Source: Magnetococcales bacterium WMHbin3
GTDB lineage: Bacteria > Pseudomonadota > Magnetococcia > Magnetococcales > Magnetaquicoccaceae
Assembly: GCA_002753185.1 (NCBI GenBank)
Contig: PDZX01000015.1
Coordinates: 16,365-80,364 of the forward strand
Length of the DNA stretch: 64,000 bases
Direction: 5' to 3'
The notes below the pieces were generated by a model. The model searched no databases. It saw only the letters and a list, made by a program, of their open reading frames with translations, and was not told where the DNA came from. Shown piece by piece: positions 47,475 to 56,871 of this stretch. The position numbers and the translations under genes were made by a program. Every line of letters starts with the position of its first letter. Within the stretch, counting starts at the first letter, position 1.

Positions 47475-49751
47475 CTATCCTTTTGCGGGAGTATTTTGTT
47501 TTTTTATGATGAGGTTGACATGAAAGCTTTTTGGTGTGTGACCGTCCCGCCACTTTTGAACGATATGACAGTAAGCGGTTTCCAGATGGGTTGTGTAGCT
47601 CCTTGTATCGAATAGAGGATATTTTTGCGGATTTTCCCTCAAACTTTTGTGTATTTTTTGTAATCTCGTGGGTGTTGTTGCGAGATGCAGGGCCGTGGCT
47701 TCGTAATCCTGCAAATCCTTCGTGATCAACTCCGGCAGGCCGACCGCGTGCAACAGGCTGGCTGCCACCCGTCCGGCAAAGGTGTGACCGCCGCAGGTCA
47801 ATACCGGCAGCCCTGCCCACAAGGCATCGCTGGCGCCCGTATGCGCGTTGTATGGCAGGGTATCCAAAAACAGATCCGCCAGGCGGTAACGCGCCAGATG
47901 TTGCTCATTGGGCAAAAGGGGGGCGAAAATCAGCCGGTCGGGTGGCACGCCGCGCATTGTGGCTTCTTGCTGCAGGTTTTTTTTTGCTGACGGATTGGTC
48001 TCCAACAACCATAAGACACTCTCCGGCACGGCCTGCAACAGGCGCATCCAGATGGAGAAAAAGGTCTCCGTGATTTTGTAGGTATTATTGAAGCAACAGA
48101 AAACAAAGGCATTTTCCGGCAAGCCGCAGGCGTTGCGGTCGTTGGGAAAGGCGGCGATGCGACGTTGTCCGTCATTCGGTTGGTAACAGTCCGGCAGATA
48201 AATGACGGCTTCGTCATAATATTTCAGATGCCTGGGTGGCAGAATGAAACGATCCGCGATGAGATAATCGATGAATGTTGCCCCCATGGTGCCTGGATAG
48301 GCCAGATAATTCACCTGTACTGGCGCGGGGCGCCGGGCCAGAATGCCGGGACGGGAACCATTGGTGTATCCCTTTACATCGAGCAGGATATGAATGTCAT
48401 CGTCGTGAATGCGTTGCGCGGCGTCCCGATCCGACATGGGCAGCAGATCCACGAAGTGATCCGTATTGTTGATTATCTTTTTTCTGCCATCCTTGCCGTC
48501 GTCTTTTCCTAAAGAGTATGCAAAAATTTCAAAATTTTTTCTGTCGTGGTGCCTGAGGAGTTCAGTAATTAAATATGTTGTTGGATGATCATGAAAATCC
48601 GCAGACAGATAGCCAATGCGCAACCGCTCCGCCGCGCCGCTCCGCATACCATCGTGGGGAAAGGTGTCCGTTGTCATGTATTCCGCCGCGAACAGGCGTG
48701 CGCAATCCAACTGATCCCTGGCGGTCGCGGCGGGCATCGCCAGCAAAGTGAACGGCATGGTGCCCAGCTTGTGGTGGCGCAGCAGGTCGAGCACTTCGGC
48801 CTCCTGTTCGCGCAGACCGCTCCATGCACAAAGATGCCTGCGCATGTGGCACAAGTCAACCAGGGCGAGAATCGATTGCGGTTGCATGCGCAGTGCCTCG
48901 CGATAGGCCGCTTCGGCTTCGTCGTACCTGCCCTGTTCGCGTAACAGCACGCCGAGATTGTAGCATGCCGCCGCGCATTCCGCATTGAGGCACAAGGCCT
49001 GCCGATACGCCTCTTCCGCCTCGGCATGCCGGCCCAGTTCCTTCAGCAGGTTGCCGAGGTGATTGTATATGTAATCGGTCGCTTGGATGCGCAGGGCCTC
49101 CCGGTACGTGGCCTCCGCCTCCTGGAAGCGTCGCGACGACGCCAGCAGCACGCCGAGGTTGCCGAGCGCCGCGATGCCGTGCGGATCGATGGCCAAACTC
49201 CGTCGATACCGCTCCTCCGCTTCGGCGTACCGTTTTTGCATGTGCAGGATGGTGCCCAGGCCGAGGTGAACCGAGGCGAGATCCGGCATGATGCGCAAGG
49301 CCTGTTGGAACGCCTCCCGCGCATCGTCGAATCGCTGCTGTTGGAAAGCGATATCTGCCAGACGTTCGCAAGCCTCGTGACACTCCGGTTGCAGGCGCAA
49401 TGCCTCCCGGTAACAGGCTTCGGCCTCGCTCGACCGGCCCGCCTCCTGGAGAAGGCGACCGGTAGCGAGCCGGGTTTCCGGGTCGTTTGGCCCATGCCGC
49501 AGCATGGCGTTCAGGTAACTGGTCCGATAGGGTTCCTGGCGAGGATTGTCCGCCATGGCGATGCGGAAATGTTCCAGGGCGGCTTGCGGATCGCCCGCCT
49601 GTTCCGTCAATACGCCCAGATTGTGATGGCTGTTGGCGTGACGCGGGTCGGCTTGCAGAATCAGTCGATACAGTTGTTCCGCGTCCTGAAGCTTGCCGGC
49701 CAGATGATGTTCCACCGCCAGGCGAAAGGCTTCATCGAGGGTCAGGGTCAT
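47475..49751 (-). CDS. TPR-repeat O-GlcNAc-transferase-like protein
   Basis: A 758-residue protein. About ten TPR units occupy residues 1-340 (SEAEACYREALRLQPECHEA, EAEERYRRSLAIDPHGIAAL and similar), followed by a Glyco_transf_41 domain: RLRIGYLSADFHDHPTTYLI, PVQVNYLAYPGTMGATFIDY, FCCFNNTYKITETFFSIWMR, LLPNEQHLARYRLADLFLDT and PYNAHTGASDALWAGLPVLT. Bacterial members glycosylate proteins, including adhesins and flagellins, but the target here is unknown. I chose the ATG at 49751, 22 nt after the lon stop; an earlier in-frame start would overlap lon. The last 60 codons are more AT-rich than the rest. Confidence 0.92.
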   Translation of the reverse strand: MTLTLDEAFRLAVEHHLAGKLQDAEQLYRLILQADPRHANSHHNLGVLTEQAGDPQAALEHFRIAMADNPRQEPYRTSYLNAMLRHGPNDPETRLATGRLLQEAGRSSEAEACYREALRLQPECHEACERLADIAFQQQRFDDAREAFQQALRIMPDLASVHLGLGTILHMQKRYAEAEERYRRSLAIDPHGIAALGNLGVLLASSRRFQEAEATYREALRIQATDYIYNHLGNLLKELGRHAEAEEAYRQALCLNAECAAACYNLGVLLREQGRYDEAEAAYREALRMQPQSILALVDLCHMRRHLCAWSGLREQEAEVLDLLRHHKLGTMPFTLLAMPAATARDQLDCARLFAAEYMTTDTFPHDGMRSGAAERLRIGYLSADFHDHPTTYLITELLRHHDRKNFEIFAYSLGKDDGKDGRKKIINNTDHFVDLLPMSDRDAAQRIHDDDIHILLDVKGYTNGSRPGILARRPAPVQVNYLAYPGTMGATFIDYLIADRFILPPRHLKYYDEAVIYLPDCYQPNDGQRRIAAFPNDRNACGLPENAFVFCCFNNTYKITETFFSIWMRLLQAVPESVLWLLETNPSAKKNLQQEATMRGVPPDRLIFAPLLPNEQHLARYRLADLFLDTLPYNAHTGASDALWAGLPVLTCGGHTFAGRVAASLLHAVGLPELITKDLQDYEATALHLATTPTRLQKIHKSLRENPQKYPLFDTRSYTTHLETAYCHIVQKWRDGHTPKSFHVNLIIKKQNTPAKG

Positions 49752-49773
49752 TGAGGTTGAGGATGGTATGGAT

Positions 49774-52218
49774 TTACTGGTCAAACACCAGCTTGGCCAC
49801 CTGGGCGTATTTCTGCACGAAGTGGACCGTGAACCCCTCGCGGATGTGTTCCGGGACCTCCTCGTAGTTCTTGCGGCAGGCCTCCGGCAGGATCAACTCG
49901 CGGATGCCGATGCGCCGGGCCGCGATCACCTTTTCGCGGATGCCCCCCACAGCCAGGACCTGGCCGGTGAGGGTGATCTCCCCGGTCATGGCGAGATGGC
50001 GGTTGATGGGCTGGTTCTTGGCCAGGGAGAGCATTGCCGTGGCCATGGTGATGCCGGCGGATGGCCCGTCCTTGGGGGTTGCCCCCTCCGGGACATGCAG
50101 ATGGACGGGATGCTGGGTGAGAATCTTCGGGTCGGCTCCCAACTGCATGCAGTTGGCGGTGATGTAACTCAGGGCGATGTGCGCCGACTCCTTCATGACA
50201 TCTCCAAGGGCGCCGGTCAGGGTGAGTCCCGGTTTGTCTCCGCCTGGGATCACCGCTTCCACGTCCAGGGTGGCCCCACCCATGGCGGTCCAGGCCAGCC
50301 CCGTCACCACGCCGACGCCGATCTGCGGCTTTTCGTCCCGGAAGCTGGGTTTGCCCAGAAAGTTCTCCACCTGTTCCTTGCCCACGCTGATCGGCGTGGG
50401 GGCGTTATGTTCCAGGATCTTGAGGGCGGCCTTGCGCACGATGGCGGCGATTTTCTGTTCCAGGCGCCGCACGCCGGCCTCCCTGGCATAGCCATCCACG
50501 ATGACCCGCACGGCTTCGTTGCTGATGCGCAGTTGCGCGCTTTTGATGCCGTTCTTTTCGTACTGCTTGGGAATCAGATGATTCCTCGCGATCTTGAGTT
50601 TCTCTTCGGTGATGTAACCGGACAGACGGATGATCTCCATCCGGTCCAGCAGGGGTTGCGGGATGGTGTCCAGCAGATTGGCGGTGCAGATGAACAGGAT
50701 TTTGGAAAGATCGAAGCGCACATCCAGATAATGGTCGAGAAATTCCATGTTTTGTTCCGGATCGAGCACCTCCAGCAGGGCCGAGGCCGGATCGCCGTGG
50801 TAGCTGGCGCCGATCTTGTCCACCTCGTCCAGCATGATGATGGGATTGGCCGCCTCGGTGCGGCGCAACGCCTGGATCACCTTGCCCGGCATGGAGCCGA
50901 CATAGGTGCGCCGATGTCCCTTGATCTCCGCCTCGTCCCGCATGCCGCCGACCGAGAAGCGGTAGAATTTGCGCCCCACCGCCCGCGCCACCGACCGCCC
51001 GATGGAGGTCTTGCCCACCCCCGGCGGTCCCACCAGCAGGATGATCGATCCGCCGATCTCCCCCTTGAGTTTGCCCACGGCGAGAAATTCCAGGATGCGC
51101 TCCTTCACGTCGGTGAGGGCGTCGTGATCCTTGTTGAGGATTTGCCTGGCGCGGGTCAGATCCAGTTTGTCCTTGGTATGCACCCCCCAGGGGAGGACTG
51201 TCAGCCAGTCCAGGTAGTTGCGGGTCACCCCGTATTCCGAGGAGCCGGTCTCCAGGATGGAGAGTTTGTCCAGTTCCTCGTCGATCTTTCTTTGCGCCTC
51301 CTCGGAGAGGGTCAGTTTTTTGATGCGGTCCCGGAACCGTTCCATGTCGGCGGTACGGTCGTCCTTGGTGATGCCCAGCTCCTTCTGGATCTCCTTGAGC
51401 TGTTCCCGCAGGAAGAAATTGCGCTGGTTTTTGGAGATGCCCTCCTCGACCTGTCGGGAGATTTTGTCTTGCAGCTTGACCATCTCCAGCTCTTTCTTGA
51501 GCAGGCCGAGGACCTTTTCCAGCCGTTCCCGGATGTTGAGGGTCTCCAGGACCTCCTGCAACTCTTCCCGCTTGGAGCTGGTCATCGAGGCGACGAAATC
51601 GGCCAGGCGATCCGGCTCCCCGAAATTGTGGCGCGACAGGAACATTTTTACCTGTTCCTGGTACAGGGAGTCGTATTTCAGGATCTCCTTGAGGGTACTG
51701 ATCACCGCCATGGTGTAGGGTTTCAGGACATCCGGGTCGAGATTGCGGGAGAGTTTGTCGTGATGGATCACCCGCGCCACGATGGGGGGGCCGGGTTGCA
51801 GGATTTCGACGATTTCGAAGCGCGACAACCCTTCGGCCAGCAGTTTGATCTGCTTGTCCTCGTCGTTGATGGCCGCCTCCATGATGCGGGCCACGGCCCC
51901 GTAGCGGTAGAGCTTGTCGGCCATGAACACGTCATCCCCGTCCTCGGCGTGGCTCAGGACGATGCCGAACATTTTGCCGGGGGTGTTCAGGGCGTATTTG
52001 ATGGTGTCGTAATAGGGCGAGCCTTCCACCTGGATGGGGGTCAGCATGCCGGGAAAGAAGGGTCGTCCCCCCAGGGGATAGATCACCAGTCTGCCGGGCA
52101 GGCGTTCTTCGGCTGTGGTTTTGGACTCCTCTTCCGGTAGGGTGATCTCTTCCGGTGTGGGCGCGATGATCTCTTCCAGAGGGAGCGGGTCATCCTTGAT
52201 GGGGTGCTCATCGGCCAT
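49774..52218 (-). CDS. lon: ATP-dependent protease Lon
   Basis: Hexameric AAA+ serine protease degrading damaged and regulatory proteins, including many antitoxins, which is relevant given the three toxin-antitoxin pairs nearby. 814 residues: LAN substrate domain, AAA+ module with Walker [21 protein letters not shown] and Walker [14 protein letters not shown], and the Ser-Lys protease domain with Ser in [11 protein letters not shown] and Lys in [10 protein letters not shown]. The N-terminus has an acidic extension of about 40 residues. No clpX or hupB neighbour. Confidence 0.98.
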   Translation of the reverse strand: MADEHPIKDDPLPLEEIIAPTPEEITLPEEESKTTAEERLPGRLVIYPLGGRPFFPGMLTPIQVEGSPYYDTIKYALNTPGKMFGIVLSHAEDGDDVFMADKLYRYGAVARIMEAAINDEDKQIKLLAEGLSRFEIVEILQPGPPIVARVIHHDKLSRNLDPDVLKPYTMAVISTLKEILKYDSLYQEQVKMFLSRHNFGEPDRLADFVASMTSSKREELQEVLETLNIRERLEKVLGLLKKELEMVKLQDKISRQVEEGISKNQRNFFLREQLKEIQKELGITKDDRTADMERFRDRIKKLTLSEEAQRKIDEELDKLSILETGSSEYGVTRNYLDWLTVLPWGVHTKDKLDLTRARQILNKDHDALTDVKERILEFLAVGKLKGEIGGSIILLVGPPGVGKTSIGRSVARAVGRKFYRFSVGGMRDEAEIKGHRRTYVGSMPGKVIQALRRTEAANPIIMLDEVDKIGASYHGDPASALLEVLDPEQNMEFLDHYLDVRFDLSKILFICTANLLDTIPQPLLDRMEIIRLSGYITEEKLKIARNHLIPKQYEKNGIKSAQLRISNEAVRVIVDGYAREAGVRRLEQKIAAIVRKAALKILEHNAPTPISVGKEQVENFLGKPSFRDEKPQIGVGVVTGLAWTAMGGATLDVEAVIPGGDKPGLTLTGALGDVMKESAHIALSYITANCMQLGADPKILTQHPVHLHVPEGATPKDGPSAGITMATAMLSLAKNQPINRHLAMTGEITLTGQVLAVGGIREKVIAARRIGIRELILPEACRKNYEEVPEHIREGFTVHFVQKYAQVAKLVFDQ

Positions 52219-52267
52219 GGTTCATCGTTTCCGTCGGGCAGGGGTTGATAAAGCGCGTCGTGTGCCG

Positions 52268-52621
52268 TCAGGCATTGGCGCAGCCGCCGGCGGCCTTCGG
52301 GGTGAACGACTGCCCGCAGCCGCACGAGCTGCCGGCATTGGGGTTGCGGATGACGAAGCGTGCTCCGGACAACTCCTCCACGAAATCCACCTCGGCGCCC
52401 CGCAGGTAGTTGAGGGAGGTGGGGTCCACCAGGACGCAGCCGCCGTTGGATTCGACCAGGGTATCTTCCGGCTCCTGGGTTTCGTCGAAGGTGAAACCAT
52501 ACTGAAATCCGGAACAGCCGCCTCCCGAGACGAAAATGCGCAGTTTGATTTGCGGATTGTTTTCTTCTTGCAGCAGGGTATCCAGCTTCCGGACGGCCGA
52601 AGAGAACAGGGTGAGGGACAT
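52268..52621 (-). CDS. erpA: Iron-sulfur cluster insertion protein ErpA (A-type carrier)
   Basis: A-type carrier delivering Fe-S clusters. 117 residues with the three conserved cysteines in [12 protein letters not shown] and SSCGCGQSF, and the [17 protein letters not shown] segment typical of ErpA. The ATG at 52621 follows a GGAGG ribosome site; longer readings upstream lack family similarity. It could equally be called an IscA-family protein; the short C-terminal tail after CGCG fits either. Confidence 0.9.
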   Translation of the reverse strand: MSLTLFSSAVRKLDTLLQEENNPQIKLRIFVSGGGCSGFQYGFTFDETQEPEDTLVESNGGCVLVDPTSLNYLRGAEVDFVEELSGARFVIRNPNAGSSCGCGQSFTPKAAGGCANA

Positions 52622-52835
52622 GGGTGCAAGCCTCCCGTGAGTGTGTTGATTTTGGAATAAGGTACCGGACAGTTTAACCGCGAACAGGCGCGATATCAAC
52701 ATTTCATGCGGCCTGCGCCCCTGGATGCCCAAAAAAAACGCCGGGAGACGTGCGAGTGGGAAGCAGCGACAATGGACCCCTGTGCCTTCCGGCGTAATCT
52801 CCGTTTTCCGGTTCACTTCCAAGGAGGAAATCGCT

Positions 52836-52889
52836 ATGCTTCCCAAAAAGGATCATCGTCCCGCATTCTTGGCACACAAACACGGATGA
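52836..52889 (+). CDS. Possible 17-codon leader peptide upstream of the PHP-ATPase gene
   Basis: [17 protein letters not shown], preceded by a near-perfect AAGGAGGAA ribosome site 6 nt before the ATG. The stop lies 19 nt before the ATG of the 869-residue PHP-ATPase. The strength of the site, better than that of the main gene, suggests it is translated. It has four Lys, three His and no run typical of amino-acid attenuators. It could be a leader peptide or chance. Confidence 0.35.
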   Translation: MLPKKDHRPAFLAHKHG

Positions 52890-52908
52890 TATTTGAGGGA
52901 GTTGACAC

Positions 52909-55518
52909 ATGGAAACCACTCAGTGGCGTTATCCCGGATCCCGCTGGTGGAAGTTCGATTTCCACACCCATACTCCCGCCTCCCTGGATACCCCCTGGCA
53001 CCAAAAGAACATCGGGTTGAGTCATCAGGATTGGCTGCTGAAGTACATGAAAGCCGAGATAGACTGCGTTGCGGTCACTGACTATAACAGTGGTGCATGG
53101 ATTGATCCTCTCAAGGAGAATTATAATCGAATGAAGCTGCAGGCCGATCAAGGGCAGCCGCCAATCGGATTTCGGGAGTTGACGATTTTTCCTGGGGTGG
53201 AGATTTCGGTCAGTGGAGGGGTCCACCTGCTGGCCATTTTTGATCCCGGTGCAACGACACGCACCATTACCGGCTTGTTGGGCGCGGTTGGCTATCGTGG
53301 GAGCGAGGGGGATTGCGATGCTGTAACAAGCAGAAGTCCTAATGAGGTCATGGATGAGATCCTGAGATCCGGCGGAATCCCGATTCCGGCCCATGCGGAT
53401 GCCGCTGACGGGTTGCTTGCGCATTTTCGCAGCCAGAACGTACCCGGCAGCCGATACACTTGGGTCAAGATGGCTCATCCGAACATCGAGGGTCTGCGGT
53501 TGGCCTTGTTGGATGGCAACGAGGTATCGATCCGTCGCAGCGATGAAGGGGATTTCGATCCTTTCAGGGTGCCAGCCCATATGGTCACTGCCATCGAGGT
53601 CGAAAATGCCCGCTACATGGGCAACGGCCAGAAGGCACGATTGGAGTGTTCTCCGCTTTTTAATGCCGTGATCGGCGGGCGCGGAACGGGCAAGTCCACT
53701 GTGATACATGCCTTGCGACTGGCCACGCGGCGTGAACAGGAGTTGACGAAGTTGGGGCAGAACAACGAACCAAATGCGCGGTTCGCGGCATTTGGCCAAA
53801 TTCCCAAGGGGCGAGACGACAAGGGTGCGTTGCGTTCCAACACGGTCATCCGCGTTGCGTGGCAGTACGAAGATGCCCATTTTCGGCTGTTGTGGCGGGC
53901 GGACAGGCAAGGTACGGTGGTGGAAGAGTACGACAAAGGTAATTGGAGGCCATCGTCCAGTCAGAGCGTGAATGCGGATCGGTTTCCGGTGCGCATCTTC
54001 TCCCAGGGTCAGATTGCCTCGTTGGCAGGGGGGGGACGACAAACCCTGCTCTCCATCGTCGATGAATCGGCTGAAATCGAACCGTTGCGGCAAGAGTTCA
54101 TGGAAGCGAGGGGTACTTTCTTCACGCTACGCGCCCGATTGCGTGAACTGGATGGCAAACTGGCAGGTCAGCCAGAAGTACAACGCAAGCTGGCTGAAGT
54201 GGAAAAAAAGTTGGCAACGCTTGCGCAGACCGACCATGCGACCGTGTTGCATGCTTACGCACAGGCGCAACACCAACTCAGAGATGTAAAGATGTTGTTC
54301 GATCAGTTGCGTCAGAGTGAGGCATTGGTTGAGAATCTGCCCGAACAGATTGTGCTGGAAGAGTGGCCATATCAGCACTTTACTCCACAGGATGCCGATC
54401 TGCTGGCATGGCGTCGGGATGTGGATCAGAGCGTGGAGCAGATTTGTATCGGCATACGTGAACAATGGCAAAAGTTGAACGCCATTATCGAATCGCAGCA
54501 TACAGACCCTCGATTTCAACAATGGAGAGCACGTGGCCACTCCGCACGGCAGGCGCACGACATGCTGCAACAGCGACTCAGGGAGCAGGGTGTCAGCGAC
54601 CCGCAAGCTTTTCCTCGCCTGATACAGGAGCGCCAGCAACTGGAAATGATGCTCAAGGATCTGCAACGCAAGCAGAGCGATCGCCAAACGTTGCTGGGGC
54701 AGATCGAATCGCAACGCGCCTTGATGGAAGAAAAACGGCGCGCCATCACGCGGAGTCGCCGATCTTTCATCGAGAGCACATTGACCGGCAATCCCCATGT
54801 GCGGATTGCCGTTGTCCCATTCGGTTTCGAACCACGGCATATCGAACGCGAATTGCGAGAATTGATTGACGTGCCGGACGAGCGTTTCGAGGATGATATT
54901 TTATCGACTGACGGGTCCAAGGGCCTGGCGTTTGACCTGGCAATAGCAACCGAGGAGGACAAAATTGCCATCCTTGATGTGGTCAAGCAGCGCCTTATTG
55001 ATGAGGATGTCACCGTGGGAGCACGTTTCCGCAATTACTTGACAAAAAAACTGGAAAAACCGGAATTTGCCGATCATGTTCTGGCCTGGTTTCCGGAAGA
55101 CGATTTGCGGATCGAGTACCAGCGTGGGGGGAGTTGGACCTCCATCAGCCAGGGTTCGCAGGGGCAACGCTCCGCAGCACTCCTGGCTTTTTTGTTGGCC
55201 TTCGGAGAGGAACCCCTCGTGCTTGACCAGCCTGAGGATGATCTGGACAACCATCTGATCTACGACCTCATCGTGCGCCAGATCAGGGAGAACAAACTGC
55301 GCCGCCAACTGATCGTGGTGACCCACAATCCGAATGTCGTGATCAACGGCGATGCGGAACTGGTCCACGTCATGGACTTTGGTGGCGGACAGTGTGTTGT
55401 GCAACGCAGTGGCGCTTTGCAGGACGGGTCCGTGCGCGAAGAGGTCTGCCGCGTGATGGAAGGGGGCCGCGAGGCGTTTTCCAAACGTTGGAAGCGATTG
55501 GGAACGGAGGGGGCATGA
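52909..55518 (+). CDS. PHP domain-SMC-like ATPase, TrlF/Ppl type (probable phage defence)
   Basis: An 869-residue protein. The N-terminal PHP phosphoesterase has metal ligands visible: His19 and His21 in FDFHTHTP, Asp58 in VTDYN, Glu98 in PGVEIS, His106, and His162 in IPAHAD. An SMC/RecN-like ATPase follows: Walker A GGRGTGKST (256-264), a central coiled coil (about 400-660, e.g. EVQRKLAEVEKKLATLAQTD), signature SQGSQGQRSAALLAFLLAF, Walker B PLVLDQPEDDLDN and switch IVVTHNPN. This matches TrlF-family proteins and the single-gene Ppl anti-phage system. A GAGGGAG site precedes the ATG. It overlaps the next gene by 4 nt, so in this genome a second component is likely. Confidence 0.85.
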   Translation: METTQWRYPGSRWWKFDFHTHTPASLDTPWHQKNIGLSHQDWLLKYMKAEIDCVAVTDYNSGAWIDPLKENYNRMKLQADQGQPPIGFRELTIFPGVEISVSGGVHLLAIFDPGATTRTITGLLGAVGYRGSEGDCDAVTSRSPNEVMDEILRSGGIPIPAHADAADGLLAHFRSQNVPGSRYTWVKMAHPNIEGLRLALLDGNEVSIRRSDEGDFDPFRVPAHMVTAIEVENARYMGNGQKARLECSPLFNAVIGGRGTGKSTVIHALRLATRREQELTKLGQNNEPNARFAAFGQIPKGRDDKGALRSNTVIRVAWQYEDAHFRLLWRADRQGTVVEEYDKGNWRPSSSQSVNADRFPVRIFSQGQIASLAGGGRQTLLSIVDESAEIEPLRQEFMEARGTFFTLRARLRELDGKLAGQPEVQRKLAEVEKKLATLAQTDHATVLHAYAQAQHQLRDVKMLFDQLRQSEALVENLPEQIVLEEWPYQHFTPQDADLLAWRRDVDQSVEQICIGIREQWQKLNAIIESQHTDPRFQQWRARGHSARQAHDMLQQRLREQGVSDPQAFPRLIQERQQLEMMLKDLQRKQSDRQTLLGQIESQRALMEEKRRAITRSRRSFIESTLTGNPHVRIAVVPFGFEPRHIERELRELIDVPDERFEDDILSTDGSKGLAFDLAIATEEDKIAILDVVKQRLIDEDVTVGARFRNYLTKKLEKPEFADHVLAWFPEDDLRIEYQRGGSWTSISQGSQGQRSAALLAFLLAFGEEPLVLDQPEDDLDNHLIYDLIVRQIRENKLRRQLIVVTHNPNVVINGDAELVHVMDFGGGQCVVQRSGALQDGSVREEVCRVMEGGREAFSKRWKRLGTEGA

Positions 55519-56798
55519 TGCTGGCGACACGCAGTGAACTGCTGGAAAAAATCTGGCTCGGCGAGGACACCTTTCTGGAATTGAAGGAAGTGAAATTCGC
55601 CGGTGGTAAAGTCAGAGGGCCGACGCAGGAGAGTCTGGCCGACGCTTTGTCCGCGTTCGCCAATAGCGCGGGCGGTGTGCTGTTGCTGGGAGTGGAAGAC
55701 ACCAGTCGCGAGGTGCTCGGCATCCCCGTGGAACATCTGGATACCATTGAAATGATGGTACGTCAGGCATGCGTACAGTCGATCCAACCGCCTCTGGCCC
55801 CTGTTGTCGAACGCATGACCCTGCCTGATCTGAAAGGTATGGAGCAGCCCGTTATCCGGATTGCGGTGGAACGCAGCCTGTTCGTTCATCAAAGTCCGGG
55901 CGGCTACCTGCAACGGATCGGGGCATCCAAAAGTCCGATTCCCCCGGACCAGTTGGCCCGCTTGTTCCAACAGCGCACGCAATCCCGCTTGATCCGTTTT
56001 GATGAAACGCCGGTTCCCCGTGCCACCTTGCACGATCTCGACGCAACACTTTGGCAATGCTTCGTGCCCGATCGCCGTAACGATGCACCGGAAACACGGT
56101 TGAACAAACTCGCCATGGTGTCCCGGGATGATCAGGGACTCTGGCGTCCCACCGTGGCCGGATTGCTTATGGGCAGCCATGCGCCGCATCACTACCTGCC
56201 CGGAGCTTTTATCCAGGCAGTGGCCTATCATGGCACGGACGTTCTGCCCGGAGGCGAATCGGCGTATCAGCAGGATGCCCAGGACATCACCGGTTCTCTC
56301 GATCGACAGATCTTCGAGGCATGCGACTTCGTTCGCAAGAATATGAGGGTGGCAGCCCATAAGCACGCTCAGGGCGGACGCCTGGATCTGCCGCAGTTCG
56401 ACATGCTGGCCGTGTTCGAGGCAGTGACCAACGCGGTTGCCCACCGGGATTACTCGATGGCAGGGGCAAAGGTGCGGTTGCGTCTGTTCCGTAACAGATT
56501 GGAGTTGTATTCTCCCGGAATGTTGACCAATACCATGACACCGGAAAGCATGCCGTTTCGGCAGTCCGCGCGCAATGAGGCGTTGACCAGCTTGTTGGCT
56601 CGCTGTCCCATCAACGATGACACGTTGAGCCACCACCGTCGGCATATTATGGATAAGCGCGGAGAAGGTGTTCCGATCATTCTGGCATTGAGTGAACGCT
56701 TGTCGGGCAAGCGTCCTGAGTACCGTTTGATCGATAACAGCGAATTAATGCTTATAATTTTTGGCGCAACTGTGGAGTGTTCAGAATTAACAGATTGA
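55515..56798 (+). CDS. AlbA_2/Schlafen-type ATP-binding protein
   Basis: A 427-residue protein of the COG2865 type. The N-terminal AlbA_2 (Schlafen-like, DNA/RNA-binding) domain contains TFLELKEVKF and SLADALSAFANSAGGVLLLG. A middle region follows, then a C-terminal HATPase_c_4-like domain (FEAVTNAVAHRDYS with the N-box Asn, LELYSPGMLTNTMTPESM, and RGEGVPIILAL). The ATG at 55515 overlaps the PHP-ATPase stop and has a GGAGG site; an ATG one codon later is equally possible. Coupling to a TrlF/Ppl-like ATPase suggests a shared defence or nucleic-acid-sensing role; this is inference. Confidence 0.85.
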   Translation: MMLATRSELLEKIWLGEDTFLELKEVKFAGGKVRGPTQESLADALSAFANSAGGVLLLGVEDTSREVLGIPVEHLDTIEMMVRQACVQSIQPPLAPVVERMTLPDLKGMEQPVIRIAVERSLFVHQSPGGYLQRIGASKSPIPPDQLARLFQQRTQSRLIRFDETPVPRATLHDLDATLWQCFVPDRRNDAPETRLNKLAMVSRDDQGLWRPTVAGLLMGSHAPHHYLPGAFIQAVAYHGTDVLPGGESAYQQDAQDITGSLDRQIFEACDFVRKNMRVAAHKHAQGGRLDLPQFDMLAVFEAVTNAVAHRDYSMAGAKVRLRLFRNRLELYSPGMLTNTMTPESMPFRQSARNEALTSLLARCPINDDTLSHHRRHIMDKRGEGVPIILALSERLSGKRPEYRLIDNSELMLIIFGATVECSELTD

Positions 56799-56824
56799 TT
56801 TGCACATAAATTTTTGGTACCGCT

Positions 56825-56855
56825 CCGTCTCTCCCCGGTGGTCGGGGAGAGACGG
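56825..56855. terminator. Strong hairpin between convergent genes
   Basis: CCGTCTCTCCCC and GGGGAGAGACGG form a perfect 12-bp stem with a 7-nt loop, exactly between the AlbA_2 gene (plus) and the carboxypeptidase gene (minus). T runs next to it are short, but position and stem strength suggest a bidirectional terminator. Confidence 0.6.
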
Positions 56856-56871
56856 GTGTGGCGAGAGGTAT

